Of a DNA stretch of 64,000 nt, positions 8,450-17,379 are shown piece by piece. A program made the position numbers and the translations under genes. Origin of the DNA: Georgenia thermotolerans (GTDB lineage Bacteria > Actinomycetota > Actinomycetes > Actinomycetales > Actinomycetaceae); contig NZ_VUKF01000003.1 of assembly GCF_009193185.1 (NCBI RefSeq), forward strand, positions 62,001-126,000, in the 5' to 3' direction. Position 1 is the stretch's first letter. Every line of letters starts with the position of its first letter. The notes below the pieces were generated by a model. The model was not told where the DNA came from and made no database searches. It saw only the letters and a list, made by a program, of their open reading frames with translations.

Positions 8450-9553
8450 ATGAAGACTTCGGAACTCGCGAACCTCAGGATCGCCATCGTCGGCGCCGGG
8501 TACGGCGGCGCGGCCGCGGCCAAGGCGCTGAGCCTCCTGGGCGCCGACGTCACCGTCTACGAGCAGGCCACCGAGATCAGGGAGGTCGGCGCCGGCATCG
8601 GCCTGCGCCCCTCGTCCATGGCCGCGTTCCGCCGGTGGGGGATCTTCGAGGCCATCGCCGCCGTGAGCTCGGCGAGCGACTACTTCGAGATCCTCACCGC
8701 CACCGGTGAGCCGATCATGAAGGACACCTGGCCGGAGTCGGGGGAGGAGAAGAACACCTACCTCATCCACCGCAACGACTTCATCCAGGCGCTCGTCGGC
8801 GTCCTGCCCGAGGGCATGCTCCGCGTGGGCCACAAGCTCGAGGCCGTCACCGACCGCGGCGACGGGGCGACCCTCACCTTCGCCAACGGCACGACCGTCG
8901 AGGCCGACCTCGTCGTCGGCGCCGACGGCATCAAGTCCACGGTGCGCCGCCAGCTGTTCAGCGACCAGCAGCCGGTGTTCGCCGGCGAGCACGCCTACCG
9001 CGCCGTCGTCGACGCCGACGCCGCCCACGGCCTGGTGATGGACGACAACCTGCGCATGTACATCGGCAGGGGCACGAAGGTCTACGCCCTGCCGCTGCGG
9101 CACCGCAACCAGCTCTCCTTCGACGTCACCGTCCTCAACCCCGACGGCACGTGGACGCCGAACGTCTCCCAGGACGACATGCTGGCGACGCTCGAGGGCT
9201 TCGACGAGCGCATCGTCAAGACCGCGCAGGACCTCGACTGGAGCAAGGTCTCCATCCGCGCCGTCTACGACATCGACCCGGTCGACACCTGGCACTCGGA
9301 CGCCGTCGTCCTGCTCGGCGACGCCGCCCACTCCATGTGCCACCACCAGGGCCAGGGCGCCAACTCGGCCATCCTCGACGCCGACGCCCTCGCGGAGTCG
9401 CTCCGGGAGGCCGACTCGGTCCCGGAGGCCCTGGCCCGGTACCAGGCGACCCGCAAGCCGGTGACCGACGAGCTCCAGCGCATCTCGCGCCAGGGCTGGA
9501 CCGAGGACGAGCTCAACGACGTCTTCCCCGGCCAGAAGACCGCCGCGAAGTGA
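8450..9553 (+). CDS. FAD-dependent aromatic-ring monooxygenase (salicylate/3-hydroxybenzoate hydroxylase type)
   Basis: 367 residues. The three flavin motifs of class A monooxygenases are present: GAGYGG at about residue 17, VVGADGIKS at about 160 and VLLGDAAHSMCHHQGQGAN at about 287. Members take NAD(P)H and O2 and usually hydroxylate an aromatic acid. The Cys and double His in the GD motif are slightly unusual, since most homologues read MLPHQGQG. It lies 121 nt after the lactonase-like gene and 19 nt before the esterase, so co-transcription is likely. The exact substrate is unknown. Confidence 0.87.
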   Translation: MKTSELANLRIAIVGAGYGGAAAAKALSLLGADVTVYEQATEIREVGAGIGLRPSSMAAFRRWGIFEAIAAVSSASDYFEILTATGEPIMKDTWPESGEEKNTYLIHRNDFIQALVGVLPEGMLRVGHKLEAVTDRGDGATLTFANGTTVEADLVVGADGIKSTVRRQLFSDQQPVFAGEHAYRAVVDADAAHGLVMDDNLRMYIGRGTKVYALPLRHRNQLSFDVTVLNPDGTWTPNVSQDDMLATLEGFDERIVKTAQDLDWSKVSIRAVYDIDPVDTWHSDAVVLLGDAAHSMCHHQGQGANSAILDADALAESLREADSVPEALARYQATRKPVTDELQRISRQGWTEDELNDVFPGQKTAAK

Positions 9554-9572
9554 ACAGGACGAACTGAACGCC

Positions 9573-10496
9573 ATGACCCTGCACCCCGAGATCGCCAAGA
9601 TCGTCGCCACCCTGCCGCCCCCGCCCCCGGGGCCGATCGACCCCGCGGTCCTGCGGGCCGCCGAGGAGGCCCAGGTCCCGCCGCCGGCCGAGCGCCTGCC
9701 GCTGCACGCCGTCGAGGGCCGCGCGGCGGTGACGCCCGCGGGGGAGGTGCCGGTGCGGATCTACACCCCCACCGCGGCGGAGAGCTCCGGCCTGCTCGTG
9801 TACTTCCACGGTGGCGCCTTCTTCCTGGGCAGCCTCGACACCCACGACCACGTCGCGCGGGCGCTGGCCAAGGAGACCGGGCTGAGGGTGGTCTCGGTCG
9901 GCTACCGCCGGGCGCCCGAGGCGGCGTTCCCGGCCGGTCTCGAGGACTGCTACGGCGTGGTGCGCTGGGCCGCGGAGAACGACGACACGCTGGGCTGGGA
10001 CGGGACGACCCTGGCGCTCGCGGGCGACAGCTCGGGCGGCACCTTCGTCGCCGCCGTCGCCGCCATGGCCCACGACGACGGCTTCGACCGCATCACCCAC
10101 CAGGTGCTGTTCTACCCGTCCCTGGACCTCGACTTCGACGTCGACCGGTACGCGTCCCTCCGGGAGAACGCCGCGGGGTACGGCCTGGAGACGGCCGGGC
10201 TGAAGCCCTTCAACGCGTTCTACCTCGACAGCGGCGCCGACCCGGCCGACCCCCGCGTCTCGCCGATCAAGCGCGAGGACCTCGCCGGGCTGCCGCCCGC
10301 CCTCATCCTCACCGCCGAGCACGACCCGCTGCGCGACGAGGGCGAGCTCTACGGCCGGAGGCTGCAGGAGGCCGGCGTCGAGGCGACGGTGCACCGGTAC
10401 GCCGGCGCCAACCACGGCTTCGTGCAGAACTTCTCCTGGATCCCCGAGTACTACGAGGCCTTCGCCGAGACGGGCCGGTTCCTGCGGCGGCGCTAG
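9573..10496 (+). CDS. Alpha/beta hydrolase, hormone-sensitive-lipase (family IV) esterase
   Basis: 307 residues. The oxyanion motif HGGAFFLG (about residues 79-86), nucleophile GDSSGG (about 151), acid EHDPLRDEG and terminal His in ANHGF are all visible and in the right order. The family cleaves short-chain or aryl carboxyl esters. The gene sits in a tight run (19 nt after the monooxygenase, 13 nt before the MBL gene). An aryl or acyl ester intermediate of the same pathway would be a sensible substrate (inference). Confidence 0.9.
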   Translation: MTLHPEIAKIVATLPPPPPGPIDPAVLRAAEEAQVPPPAERLPLHAVEGRAAVTPAGEVPVRIYTPTAAESSGLLVYFHGGAFFLGSLDTHDHVARALAKETGLRVVSVGYRRAPEAAFPAGLEDCYGVVRWAAENDDTLGWDGTTLALAGDSSGGTFVAAVAAMAHDDGFDRITHQVLFYPSLDLDFDVDRYASLRENAAGYGLETAGLKPFNAFYLDSGADPADPRVSPIKREDLAGLPPALILTAEHDPLRDEGELYGRRLQEAGVEATVHRYAGANHGFVQNFSWIPEYYEAFAETGRFLRRR

Positions 10497-10509
10497 GAAG
10501 GGAAAACTC

Positions 10510-11472
10510 ATGACGCACGACGTGGCGGTGCACCCCCTGGTGTCGCCGTGGGGCCGGTTCGGCCTGTACAGCTTCTTCATCGACGCGCCCGAGCCGGCGA
10601 TCGTGGACACCGGGGTCGCCTCCTCGCCGGCCGCGGGCATGGTGCCGGCGCTGGAGGACCTGGGCCGCGGCATCGAGGAGGTGCGCTGGATCCTGCTGAC
10701 CCACGGGCACATCGACCACCTCGGCGGGGCGCACGCGTTGTGGGAGCTGACCGGGCGCCGTGCCCAGGTGGTGATCCACGAGGCCGACGCCGCGCTGCTG
10801 CGCGCGCGCCGGGCCCACGTGGACCTGTACCTGGACGTGCGCCAGCGGTACCTGCGCAACCCCGCCGCCGTCGAGGAGCAGACGGCGATGGCGCAGGCCG
10901 CGATCTCGGGCGAGATGGAGCCCACCATGCTGGTCAGGGGCGGGGAGCGCCTGTCGCTCGGGGGTGACGTGACCGTCTCGGTCCACCACATCCCGGGCCA
11001 CACCGCCGGGTCCGTCGCGTACGTGATCGACGGGCAGGACGACGTCTTCGTCGGCGACGCCGCGCAGGTCCACGGCGCGGCCAACGGCTTCCCCGGCTAC
11101 GAGGACCCGGTCGCCTACCGGGCGAGCCTGGAGTACCTGCGCGACGAGGTCCGCCCCCGGCACCTGTACCTGGGCCACCCGTACCGGACGGCGGACGGGG
11201 AGCCCTTCGGCGTCGAGCTGGACGCCGAGCAGGCGCTCCGGGCGCTGCAGGAGAGTCTGGACATCGAGGCCCGGATCGACGCCGCCGCCCGCCGCCACCT
11301 CTCCGACGGCGTGGGGGAGTCCGACTCGGTGTACGCCCCGTTCGTGGCGGTCGCCGAGGAGCTGGGCTACACCGGCGACCCGCGGCTGGAGCCGTCGCCG
11401 TTCTTCACCACCCTGCACGGGTACGCCCGGAGGTACGGCGCGACGACGCCGGAGAAGGAGCTGCACCGATGA
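10510..11472 (+). CDS. Metallo-beta-lactamase-fold hydrolase
   Basis: 320 residues, preceded by a strong GGAAGGG site. The two-zinc motif THGHIDHLGG is at about residues 64-73. It is followed by PGHTAGS, the bridging Asp in VGDAAQ and a last His in GHPYRT. The fold covers lactonases, glyoxalase II-like thioesterases and others. The N-terminal half resembles the N-acyl-homoserine-lactonase branch, but nothing fixes the substrate. The stop overlaps the start of the CocE gene by 4 nt (ATGA), so the two are translationally coupled. Confidence 0.87.
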   Translation: MTHDVAVHPLVSPWGRFGLYSFFIDAPEPAIVDTGVASSPAAGMVPALEDLGRGIEEVRWILLTHGHIDHLGGAHALWELTGRRAQVVIHEADAALLRARRAHVDLYLDVRQRYLRNPAAVEEQTAMAQAAISGEMEPTMLVRGGERLSLGGDVTVSVHHIPGHTAGSVAYVIDGQDDVFVGDAAQVHGAANGFPGYEDPVAYRASLEYLRDEVRPRHLYLGHPYRTADGEPFGVELDAEQALRALQESLDIEARIDAAARRHLSDGVGESDSVYAPFVAVAEELGYTGDPRLEPSPFFTTLHGYARRYGATTPEKELHR

Positions 11473-13217
11473 CCGAGACCATCACCGAGATCCGCACCTG
11501 GGAGTCCGGCGCGCAGAGGATCCGCATCCGCAAGGACCTGCGCGTGCCCATGCGCGACGGCGTCGAGCTCGCCGCCGACGCCTACCACGGCGTGGAGGAC
11601 AAGCCCCGCCCGGCGCTGGTGGCGCTGTCCCCGTACGGCAAGGAGCTGCAGGCGCTGGCCCTGACGATGCCGCCGCAGCGGCGCCCGTCCCCGATGTGGG
11701 ACGGGTGCATCGAGGCCGGCGACATCGCCCGGGTGGTCGCCGAGGACTACGTCCACGTCATCGGCGACCTGCGCGGGTCCGGCGCCTCGGGCGGCGAGCA
11801 CATCGGCAACTACAACGCCGGCGGCGTGCCGCTGGGCCAGGACGCCTACGACTTCATCGAGTGGGTCGCCGCCCAGCCGTGGTGCGACGGCAACGTCGGC
11901 ATGATCGGCATCTCCTACTTCGGCTCCATGCAGGTCTACGCCGCGGCCGAGCGGCCCCCGCACCTCAAGGCCATCTTCGTCTCCGGCGGCCACTACGACT
12001 TCTACGAGACCACCTACCACGGCGGGATCATGTGGTTCATGCCCCGGGCCGCCCGCGAGGGCCGCGGCGGGGACTCCGGCTGGGCGTTCACCGACCGCAT
12101 CACCTCCCGCATGCTCGAGACGTACTCGGAGGAGGAGATCAAGGAGCGCGTCGCCAGGCGCCTGGCCGACCCCGACATCGCCGCCTGGCCCAACCTCGTG
12201 CACCTGCTGCACTACCCCAAGCACCACGAGGCCTGGTTCGACATCGTCATGAACGAGCTCGACGGGGAGTGGTACGAGGAGCGCAACCCGATCAACCTCG
12301 CCAAGAACATCGACATCCCGGTCTACCTGCAGATCGACCAGGGCCGCGGGTGGACCCTGGACGGGACCATCGAGCTCTTCAACGAGCTCCAGGGGCCCAA
12401 GCGCCTCGACATCGGCTCCTACCCCCCGATGCAGTCCCGGCCCTGGGTCGAGGAGCACGACAAGATGTTCCGCTGGTACGAGTACTGGCTCAAGGGCATC
12501 GACAACGGCGTCATGGACGAACCCGCCGTGAACGTCTTCGTCGAGGGCTCCCGCGAGGTGGTCACCGCCGCGCAGTGGCCGCCCAAGGACGTCGAGTACC
12601 TCCCGCTGTACCTGCGCCCGCGCCGCAAGCTCTCGCCTCAGCCCGAGCTGATGGGCACCGAGCACGCCGCGCCGGACGGCTTCTACCAGGCGCCGCTGAC
12701 GGTGACGGACAAGGTCGAGATCCTGTCCTGGTCCACCGAGCCGTTCGCCGAGCCCACCGAGCTCATCGGCACCGGCGCCGCGCACCTCTTCGCCGCAATC
12801 GACCAGGACGACACCAACTTCATCCTGCGGCTGTGGGACGTGGCCCCGGGCGGGAGCCGGCAGCTGATCACCACCGGCTACCTCAAGGCCTCCCACCGCG
12901 AGCTCGACGAGCGCACCACCGAGGGCAACCCCTACCACCCGCACACCCGCTCCGTGCCGGTCGAGCCCGGGGCGATCGAGGAGTACGTGCTGCGCCTGTA
13001 CCCCTTCGCGGCGACCTTCCGGGCCGGGCACCGGCTGACCGTCGAGCTGTCCAACAACGAGCCGCTGGTCGACGAGCACAACTCCCTGCTCCCGCCCGAC
13101 GCCTTCCACCTGCCCGTGGGCCGGCCCGTCACGCACAAGATCTACCGCGACGCCGCCCACCCCTCCCGGCTGGTGCTGCCGTTCACCACCCGACCGGCGG
13201 CGGAGCAGGAGAAGTAG
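11469..13217 (+). CDS. CocE/NonD family serine hydrolase (X-Pro dipeptidyl-peptidase-like esterase)
   Basis: 582 residues. The ATG overlaps the MBL stop and has AAGGAG 6 nt upstream. The N-terminal hydrolase part carries RGSGASGG and the nucleophile motif GMIGISYFGSM (Ser at about residue 150). The C-terminal third (from about residue 365) is the jelly-roll XPDP-C domain found in cocaine esterase. Such enzymes cleave esters, amides or beta-lactam-like substrates. It is the last gene of the forward run that begins at 6348, and a strong hairpin follows it. Confidence 0.9.
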   Translation: MTETITEIRTWESGAQRIRIRKDLRVPMRDGVELAADAYHGVEDKPRPALVALSPYGKELQALALTMPPQRRPSPMWDGCIEAGDIARVVAEDYVHVIGDLRGSGASGGEHIGNYNAGGVPLGQDAYDFIEWVAAQPWCDGNVGMIGISYFGSMQVYAAAERPPHLKAIFVSGGHYDFYETTYHGGIMWFMPRAAREGRGGDSGWAFTDRITSRMLETYSEEEIKERVARRLADPDIAAWPNLVHLLHYPKHHEAWFDIVMNELDGEWYEERNPINLAKNIDIPVYLQIDQGRGWTLDGTIELFNELQGPKRLDIGSYPPMQSRPWVEEHDKMFRWYEYWLKGIDNGVMDEPAVNVFVEGSREVVTAAQWPPKDVEYLPLYLRPRRKLSPQPELMGTEHAAPDGFYQAPLTVTDKVEILSWSTEPFAEPTELIGTGAAHLFAAIDQDDTNFILRLWDVAPGGSRQLITTGYLKASHRELDERTTEGNPYHPHTRSVPVEPGAIEEYVLRLYPFAATFRAGHRLTVELSNNEPLVDEHNSLLPPDAFHLPVGRPVTHKIYRDAAHPSRLVLPFTTRPAAEQEK

Positions 13218-13231
13218 CAGAGCCGACCATA

Positions 13232-13260
13232 CCCGGGCGCCCTCGGCGGGGGCGCCCGGG
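13232..13260. terminator. Strong hairpin terminator after the CocE gene
   Basis: CCCGGGCGCCC pairs perfectly with GGGCGCCCGGG (11 bp) around a 7-nt loop, 14 nt after the CocE stop. The VOC gene points towards it from the other side, so it may act in both directions. Confidence 0.7.
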
Positions 13261-13313
13261 CACGGCTCCCGCGGCCGAGGCCGTGGCGGCCCAGGCGTCG
13301 ATGCCCGCGAGGG

Positions 13314-13724
13314 TCACGCCAGCTCCTGGATGCGGACCAGGTTGCCGGCGGGGTCGCGCACGGCGCAGTCGCGGATGCCGTAGGGCTGCATGGTCGGCTC
13401 CTGGACGACCTCGACGTCGTCGGCCTGGATCTTCTCGAAGGTGGCGTCGAGGTCCGGGGTGGCCAGCAGGATCCAGCCGTAGGTGCCCTTGGCCATCATC
13501 TCGGTGATCGTGCGGCGCTCGTCGTCGGTGATGCCCGGGTCGGTGGCGGGCGGGGCCAGGAGGATGGAGGTACCGGGCTGACCGGCCGGGCCGACCGTGA
13601 TCCAGCGCATCCTGCCGCTGCCGACGTCCTGGCGGACCTCGAAGCCGAGAACGTCGCGGTAGAAGGCCACGGAGGCCTCCGGGTCGTCGTGGGGCAGGAA
13701 GCTGGTGTGAATTCTGATGTCCAT
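13314..13724 (-). CDS. VOC (glyoxalase/extradiol dioxygenase fold) family protein
   Basis: 136 residues from the ATG at 13724; an in-frame GTG lies 27 nt further upstream, and neither has a clear Shine-Dalgarno. The pattern of a single VOC unit is plain: HTSFLPHDDPEASVAFYRDVLGFEV at the N-terminus and YGIRDCAVRDPAGNLVRIQE at the C-terminus. The N-terminal His and C-terminal Glu fit metal ligands. Function within the fold (lyase, dioxygenase, resistance protein) is open. It faces the catabolic run and lies next to the TetR gene. Confidence 0.83.
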   Translation of the reverse strand: MDIRIHTSFLPHDDPEASVAFYRDVLGFEVRQDVGSGRMRWITVGPAGQPGTSILLAPPATDPGITDDERRTITEMMAKGTYGWILLATPDLDATFEKIQADDVEVVQEPTMQPYGIRDCAVRDPAGNLVRIQELA

Positions 13725-13816
13725 GGCGCGAAACGCTAGCGGCGGCGCCACGGCCGGTACTTCTCGATTCCTGATCGATCCCGACCGCCGGCGTCGGCGT
13801 CAGGTCGACCGGCGGC

Positions 13817-14428
13817 TCAGCTGCCGGGGGCGCCGTCCACGAGCAGGTGGCACCAGGAGTCGGCAAGGACGCTCAGCGCGGTCTCGCGGTCGACGACGCT
13901 CCAGCCCCGCTGCATCCAGCGCAGCGAGAGGTACTCCAGCTCACCGAAGGCCAGCGAGCACCGGATGTAGCGGGTGGCCGGGTCGAAGCGGCCGGCGTCG
14001 TCGAGCCCGTGCTGCATCTCCGTGATCGTCGCCGCGAACCACTGCTCCTTGGTGGCGGCGATGTCCGGCTCGACGGCGGCCGCCTGGTTGGCCGCGATGA
14101 CGTACGACCGCGTGGCCGGCCACTGGTCGGCCTTGGTCTCGATGAAGCCACGGATGAGCCGCCGGTCGCCGGACCGGACGACCTCGCGCAGCGGCGGGTC
14201 GTCGGCGCTGGTGAAGATCTCGTCGAGGTCGGCGACGAGCTCCTGCATGAGCTGTGCCTTGGACGCGAAGTGCATGTAGAAGGTCGTCCGCGTCGTGCCC
14301 GCGGCCGCGGCGATGTCGTCGATCGTCGTGGCGACGTAGCCCTTCCCCTCGAAGAGCTCCAGCGCCTTCTCCAGCAGCAGGCGGCGGGTCATCTGCTTCT
14401 GGGCTTCTCGGAGGCGGATCACAGCCAC
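13817..14428 (-). CDS. TetR family regulator, probably of the divergent ABC importer and/or the cluster
   Basis: 203 residues from a GTG at 14428. A second GTG at 14422 follows a TAGGGT box by 6 nt, so a leaderless start there is possible. The helix-turn-helix reads TTIDDIAAAAGTTRTTFYMHF, with FASKAQLMQEL after it (residues about 33-60). The ligand domain has Trp and Phe residues but no known class. It is transcribed away from the ABC transporter operon, with a perfect 18-bp palindrome in the shared 342-nt gap. Confidence 0.88.
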   Translation of the reverse strand: MAVIRLREAQKQMTRRLLLEKALELFEGKGYVATTIDDIAAAAGTTRTTFYMHFASKAQLMQELVADLDEIFTSADDPPLREVVRSGDRRLIRGFIETKADQWPATRSYVIAANQAAAVEPDIAATKEQWFAATITEMQHGLDDAGRFDPATRYIRCSLAFGELEYLSLRWMQRGWSVVDRETALSVLADSWCHLLVDGAPGS

Positions 14429-14770
14429 ACCCTACTGTCGGCGTTTCCATACGGGCAGTTCGGCCAGCGGTCAGCAAGACCTTGGGACTGACAAGGTGTC
14501 GCCGGCGACACCACGGGACCAAGGTCGTACTCGGGATACAAGATGGCATGTTACTAGACACTCCGTAAACCGACTGGTACAACTGTCCTCACTTGTGAAG
14601 CAGGGCACACAACGACGCGTGTTTTTCCACCGGTTCCACCCCCTCGGCCCGCGACCTGTCCTCCCCACCGGGCCCGTCCTTCCTGGAGTTCCTGTGCACC
14701 CCTCCTCCCCGGACCTGCTGAGTGCGCGCCGACGGCGTCGTCCGAGCTCGGTGCCGCCCGGGGGCCGGCC
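14429..14770. other. 342-nt divergent control region without a gene
   Basis: No coding sequence is supported here. The region holds the 18-bp palindrome at 14495-14512 and an AT-richer stretch at about 14525-14610 that stands out from its surroundings. The latter may carry the promoter of the ABC operon, though no convincing -35/-10 pair can be picked. Confidence 0.5.
14495..14512. promoter_or_regulatory. Perfect 18-bp palindrome, candidate TetR operator
   Basis: GGTGTCGCCGGCGACACC is identical to its own reverse complement. It lies 67 nt upstream of the tetR start and 259 nt before the ABC ATPase gene. A spacer-free palindrome of this size fits a TetR dimer site and is preceded by TGACAA. 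Confidence 0.6.
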
Positions 14771-16300
14771 GTGAGCACGCCGCGCCTGCAGGTCCGTGAC
14801 CTGTCGAAGACCTTCGCCGGCGTGACGGTGCTGGACCGGGCCACCATGAGCATCGCGCCGGGGGAGATCCACGCCCTGGTGGGGCAGAACGGCTCGGGGA
14901 AGTCGACTCTCATCAAGCTCATCAGCGGCGTCTATCGGGCCGACCCGGGCGGCGAGATCCTCGTCGACGGCGCCCGGGTGGGCCCGCCCGTGCATCCGGG
15001 CCGGCTGCACCAGGAGGGCCTGTCCTTCGTCCACCAGGACCTGGGCCTGGTCGCCGACCTCAGCGTCCGCGAGAACGTCCGCGTCGGCCGGCACTCGACC
15101 CGCCGGTTCACCCGCTGGATCGACAAGGCCCGCGACCGTGAGGCGGTCCGGCAGACCTTCGAGTTCCTCGGTCTGGACATCGCCCCCGAGGCCCGCGTCG
15201 CCACCCTCCCGCCGAGCGAGCGGGTCGCCGTCGCCGTCGCGCGGGCGCTGCAGGACCGCGAGGCGGGCAGCGGCGTCATCGTCTTCGACGAGTCCTCCCG
15301 GGCGATCCCGCGCGAGGCGCTGCCGGCGTTCTACGAGATGCTCCGCTTCCTCGCCGACCAGGGCACCTCGGTCCTGCTCGTCAGCCACAACCTCAAGGAG
15401 GTCCTGGCGGTCACCGACCGGGTCACCGCCCTGCGCAACGGCAGGGTCGTCGACACCGGCGTGCCCACTGCCGACCTCGACGAGGCCGCGCTGACCCGGC
15501 TCGTGCTCGGCCGCGAGGGCACGCTGGACGACCTCGTCACGACCTTCCCCGCCAAGGTGCTGCCCGGCGAGATCGCGCTCCAGGGCGTCGCCGGCGGCCG
15601 GGTGCGGGACCTCACCGCCCGGCTCCGTCGCGGGGAGGTTGTCGGGGTGACCGGAGCCGTGGACTCCGGGCTCCTCGACGTCTCCGCGCTGCTCGGCGGG
15701 GCCCGCGCGGGGGAGGGCCGCATCGTCGTCGACGGCGCCTCACTGGACCTCGTCCGGGCACGGGTGGCGGACTTCCTGCGCGCCGGCGTCGCCCTCATCC
15801 CGCAGGACCGCGCCGGCCAGGGCCTGGCCCTGGGGCTGACCGTGGAGGAGAACGTCACCGCCCCGCACCTCACCACCCGCGGGAAGGCGTGGTGGACGGG
15901 GCGACGGTGGCGCCACGCCGAGACCGACGGCGTCCTGGACACCTTCGGCGTGCAGCCCCGCAGGCGCGACGCCGTCGTCGCCACCCTCAGTGGCGGCAAC
16001 CAGCAGAAGGTCCTCATGGGCAAGTGGCTGCTCGGCGGGCCGAGGCTCCTCGTCCTGGACGACCCCACCCAGGCGGTGGACGTCGGGGCCCGCGCCGCGA
16101 TCCTCGAGGCGACCCGCAAGGCGGCCCAGGAGGGCACCACGATCCTGCTGTGCTCGGCCGAGGTCGAGGACCTCGCCGCCGTGTGCGACCGGGTCCTCGT
16201 CCTCGCCGACGGCGTCGTCGCCCGCGAGCTCGCCGGACCGCTCACCCCCGAGGACATCCTCACCGCCATCTTCACCCCCGTCGCAGGAGGCGCGGCATGA
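14771..16300 (+). CDS. Sugar-type ABC importer ATP-binding protein, two fused nucleotide-binding domains
   Basis: 509 residues from a GTG start. Domain 1 (about 1-245) has an intact Walker A (GQNGSGKST) and Walker B (VIVFDESS). Its signature, however, is degenerate: LPPSER instead of LSGGQ. Domain 2 (about 255-505) has a good signature (LSGGNQQKV) and Walker B (LLVLDDPTQAVDVG), but Walker A is lost (GAVDSGLLD). This leaves one complete ATP site made from A1 and signature 2. The architecture is that of RbsA/MglA importers. The permease start overlaps its stop by 4 nt. Context suggests the ligand may not be a sugar. Confidence 0.9.
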   Translation: MSTPRLQVRDLSKTFAGVTVLDRATMSIAPGEIHALVGQNGSGKSTLIKLISGVYRADPGGEILVDGARVGPPVHPGRLHQEGLSFVHQDLGLVADLSVRENVRVGRHSTRRFTRWIDKARDREAVRQTFEFLGLDIAPEARVATLPPSERVAVAVARALQDREAGSGVIVFDESSRAIPREALPAFYEMLRFLADQGTSVLLVSHNLKEVLAVTDRVTALRNGRVVDTGVPTADLDEAALTRLVLGREGTLDDLVTTFPAKVLPGEIALQGVAGGRVRDLTARLRRGEVVGVTGAVDSGLLDVSALLGGARAGEGRIVVDGASLDLVRARVADFLRAGVALIPQDRAGQGLALGLTVEENVTAPHLTTRGKAWWTGRRWRHAETDGVLDTFGVQPRRRDAVVATLSGGNQQKVLMGKWLLGGPRLLVLDDPTQAVDVGARAAILEATRKAAQEGTTILLCSAEVEDLAAVCDRVLVLADGVVARELAGPLTPEDILTAIFTPVAGGAA

Positions 16301-17325
16301 CCACCACATCGACTTCCTCCGGCCAGGCGCGGGCCGGCGTCACCCAGCCGGGCCCGAAGACCGCGCCGGGCCCGCTCGGGCGCGCGGGCCGGGTGGTGCT
16401 CCAGCGCTACGGCCTCGTCCTCCTCTGGCTGCTCATGATCGCCCTGTTCGGCGTGCTCGTGCCCGGCCAGGTGAGCGGGCCGGACGCGCTCAAGGCGGTG
16501 CTCGGCCAGCAGACCCCGCTGGTCTTCCTCGGGCTGGCGCTCGTGTGCACGATGGCCGTCGGGGAGTTCGACCTGTCGTTCGCCTCGATCTTCGGCCTGG
16601 CCGCGACGACCGTGCCCGCGCTGGTCGTGCTCTACGGCTGGTCCTTCCCCGCCGCCGCCGCGGCCGCCGTCGTCGTCGCCGCGGTGATCGGGGCGATCAA
16701 CGCCGCCCTCGTGGTCCTGGTGGGCATCAACTCGGTCATCGTCACGCTCGGCATCGGCAGCGTGGCCGGCGGCGCGGCGTACTGGATCTCCAAGGAGACC
16801 TCGGTCAGCGGCATGGACTCGGCGCTGTCGGCCATCGCGCTGGACCGCTTCCTCGGCCTGCCGCTGCTCTTCTGGTACGGCGCGATCCTCGTGGCGGCAT
16901 TCGCCTACATGATGGGTGCCACCCCGCTGGGCCGGCACATCCTCTTCGTCGGATCCAACCGGGAGGTGGCGCGGCTCGCCGGCATCCCGGTCACGAAGGT
17001 CCGCATGGGCGCCTACCTGACGTCGGCCCTCATCTGCGGGGTGGGCGGCGTGATCATCGCGGCCGGGCTGGGCGGCTTCGACCCGGCGACGGCGGAGACC
17101 AACCTCATGCCCACCTTCGCCAGCGTCTTCCTCGGCACCGTCGCCGTCGTGCCCGGCCGGTTCAACCCGGTCGGGATGTTCATCGCCGTGTACTTCCTCC
17201 TGACCGGTGTCTTCGGCCTCCAGCTCCTCAGCTTCTCCGGCTGGGTCACCAACGTCTTCTACGGCATCGCCCTGGTGCTCGCCGTCACCGTCTCCTTCCT
17301 CCTCCAGCGGCGCGTGCGCGGCTGA
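16297..17325 (+). CDS. ABC transporter permease (RbsC/MglC-like)
   Basis: 342 residues from the ATG at 16297, which has AGGAGG upstream and overlaps the ATPase stop (ATGA). A polar, Pro/Gly-rich N-terminus of about 35 residues precedes eight to ten membrane segments. The cytoplasmic coupling motif FVGSNREVARLAGIPVTKVR (about residue 215) and the hallmark LGTVAVVPGRFNPVGM support the ribose/xylose permease family (BPD_transp_2). A single permease gene implies a homodimer in the membrane. Confidence 0.9.
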   Translation: MTTTSTSSGQARAGVTQPGPKTAPGPLGRAGRVVLQRYGLVLLWLLMIALFGVLVPGQVSGPDALKAVLGQQTPLVFLGLALVCTMAVGEFDLSFASIFGLAATTVPALVVLYGWSFPAAAAAAVVVAAVIGAINAALVVLVGINSVIVTLGIGSVAGGAAYWISKETSVSGMDSALSAIALDRFLGLPLLFWYGAILVAAFAYMMGATPLGRHILFVGSNREVARLAGIPVTKVRMGAYLTSALICGVGGVIIAAGLGGFDPATAETNLMPTFASVFLGTVAVVPGRFNPVGMFIAVYFLLTGVFGLQLLSFSGWVTNVFYGIALVLAVTVSFLLQRRVRG

Positions 17326-17379
17326 CCGCCACGCGCCGGCTCGTCCAGCAATCCCTCCAAGAGAACGGAATTGGTCCCC

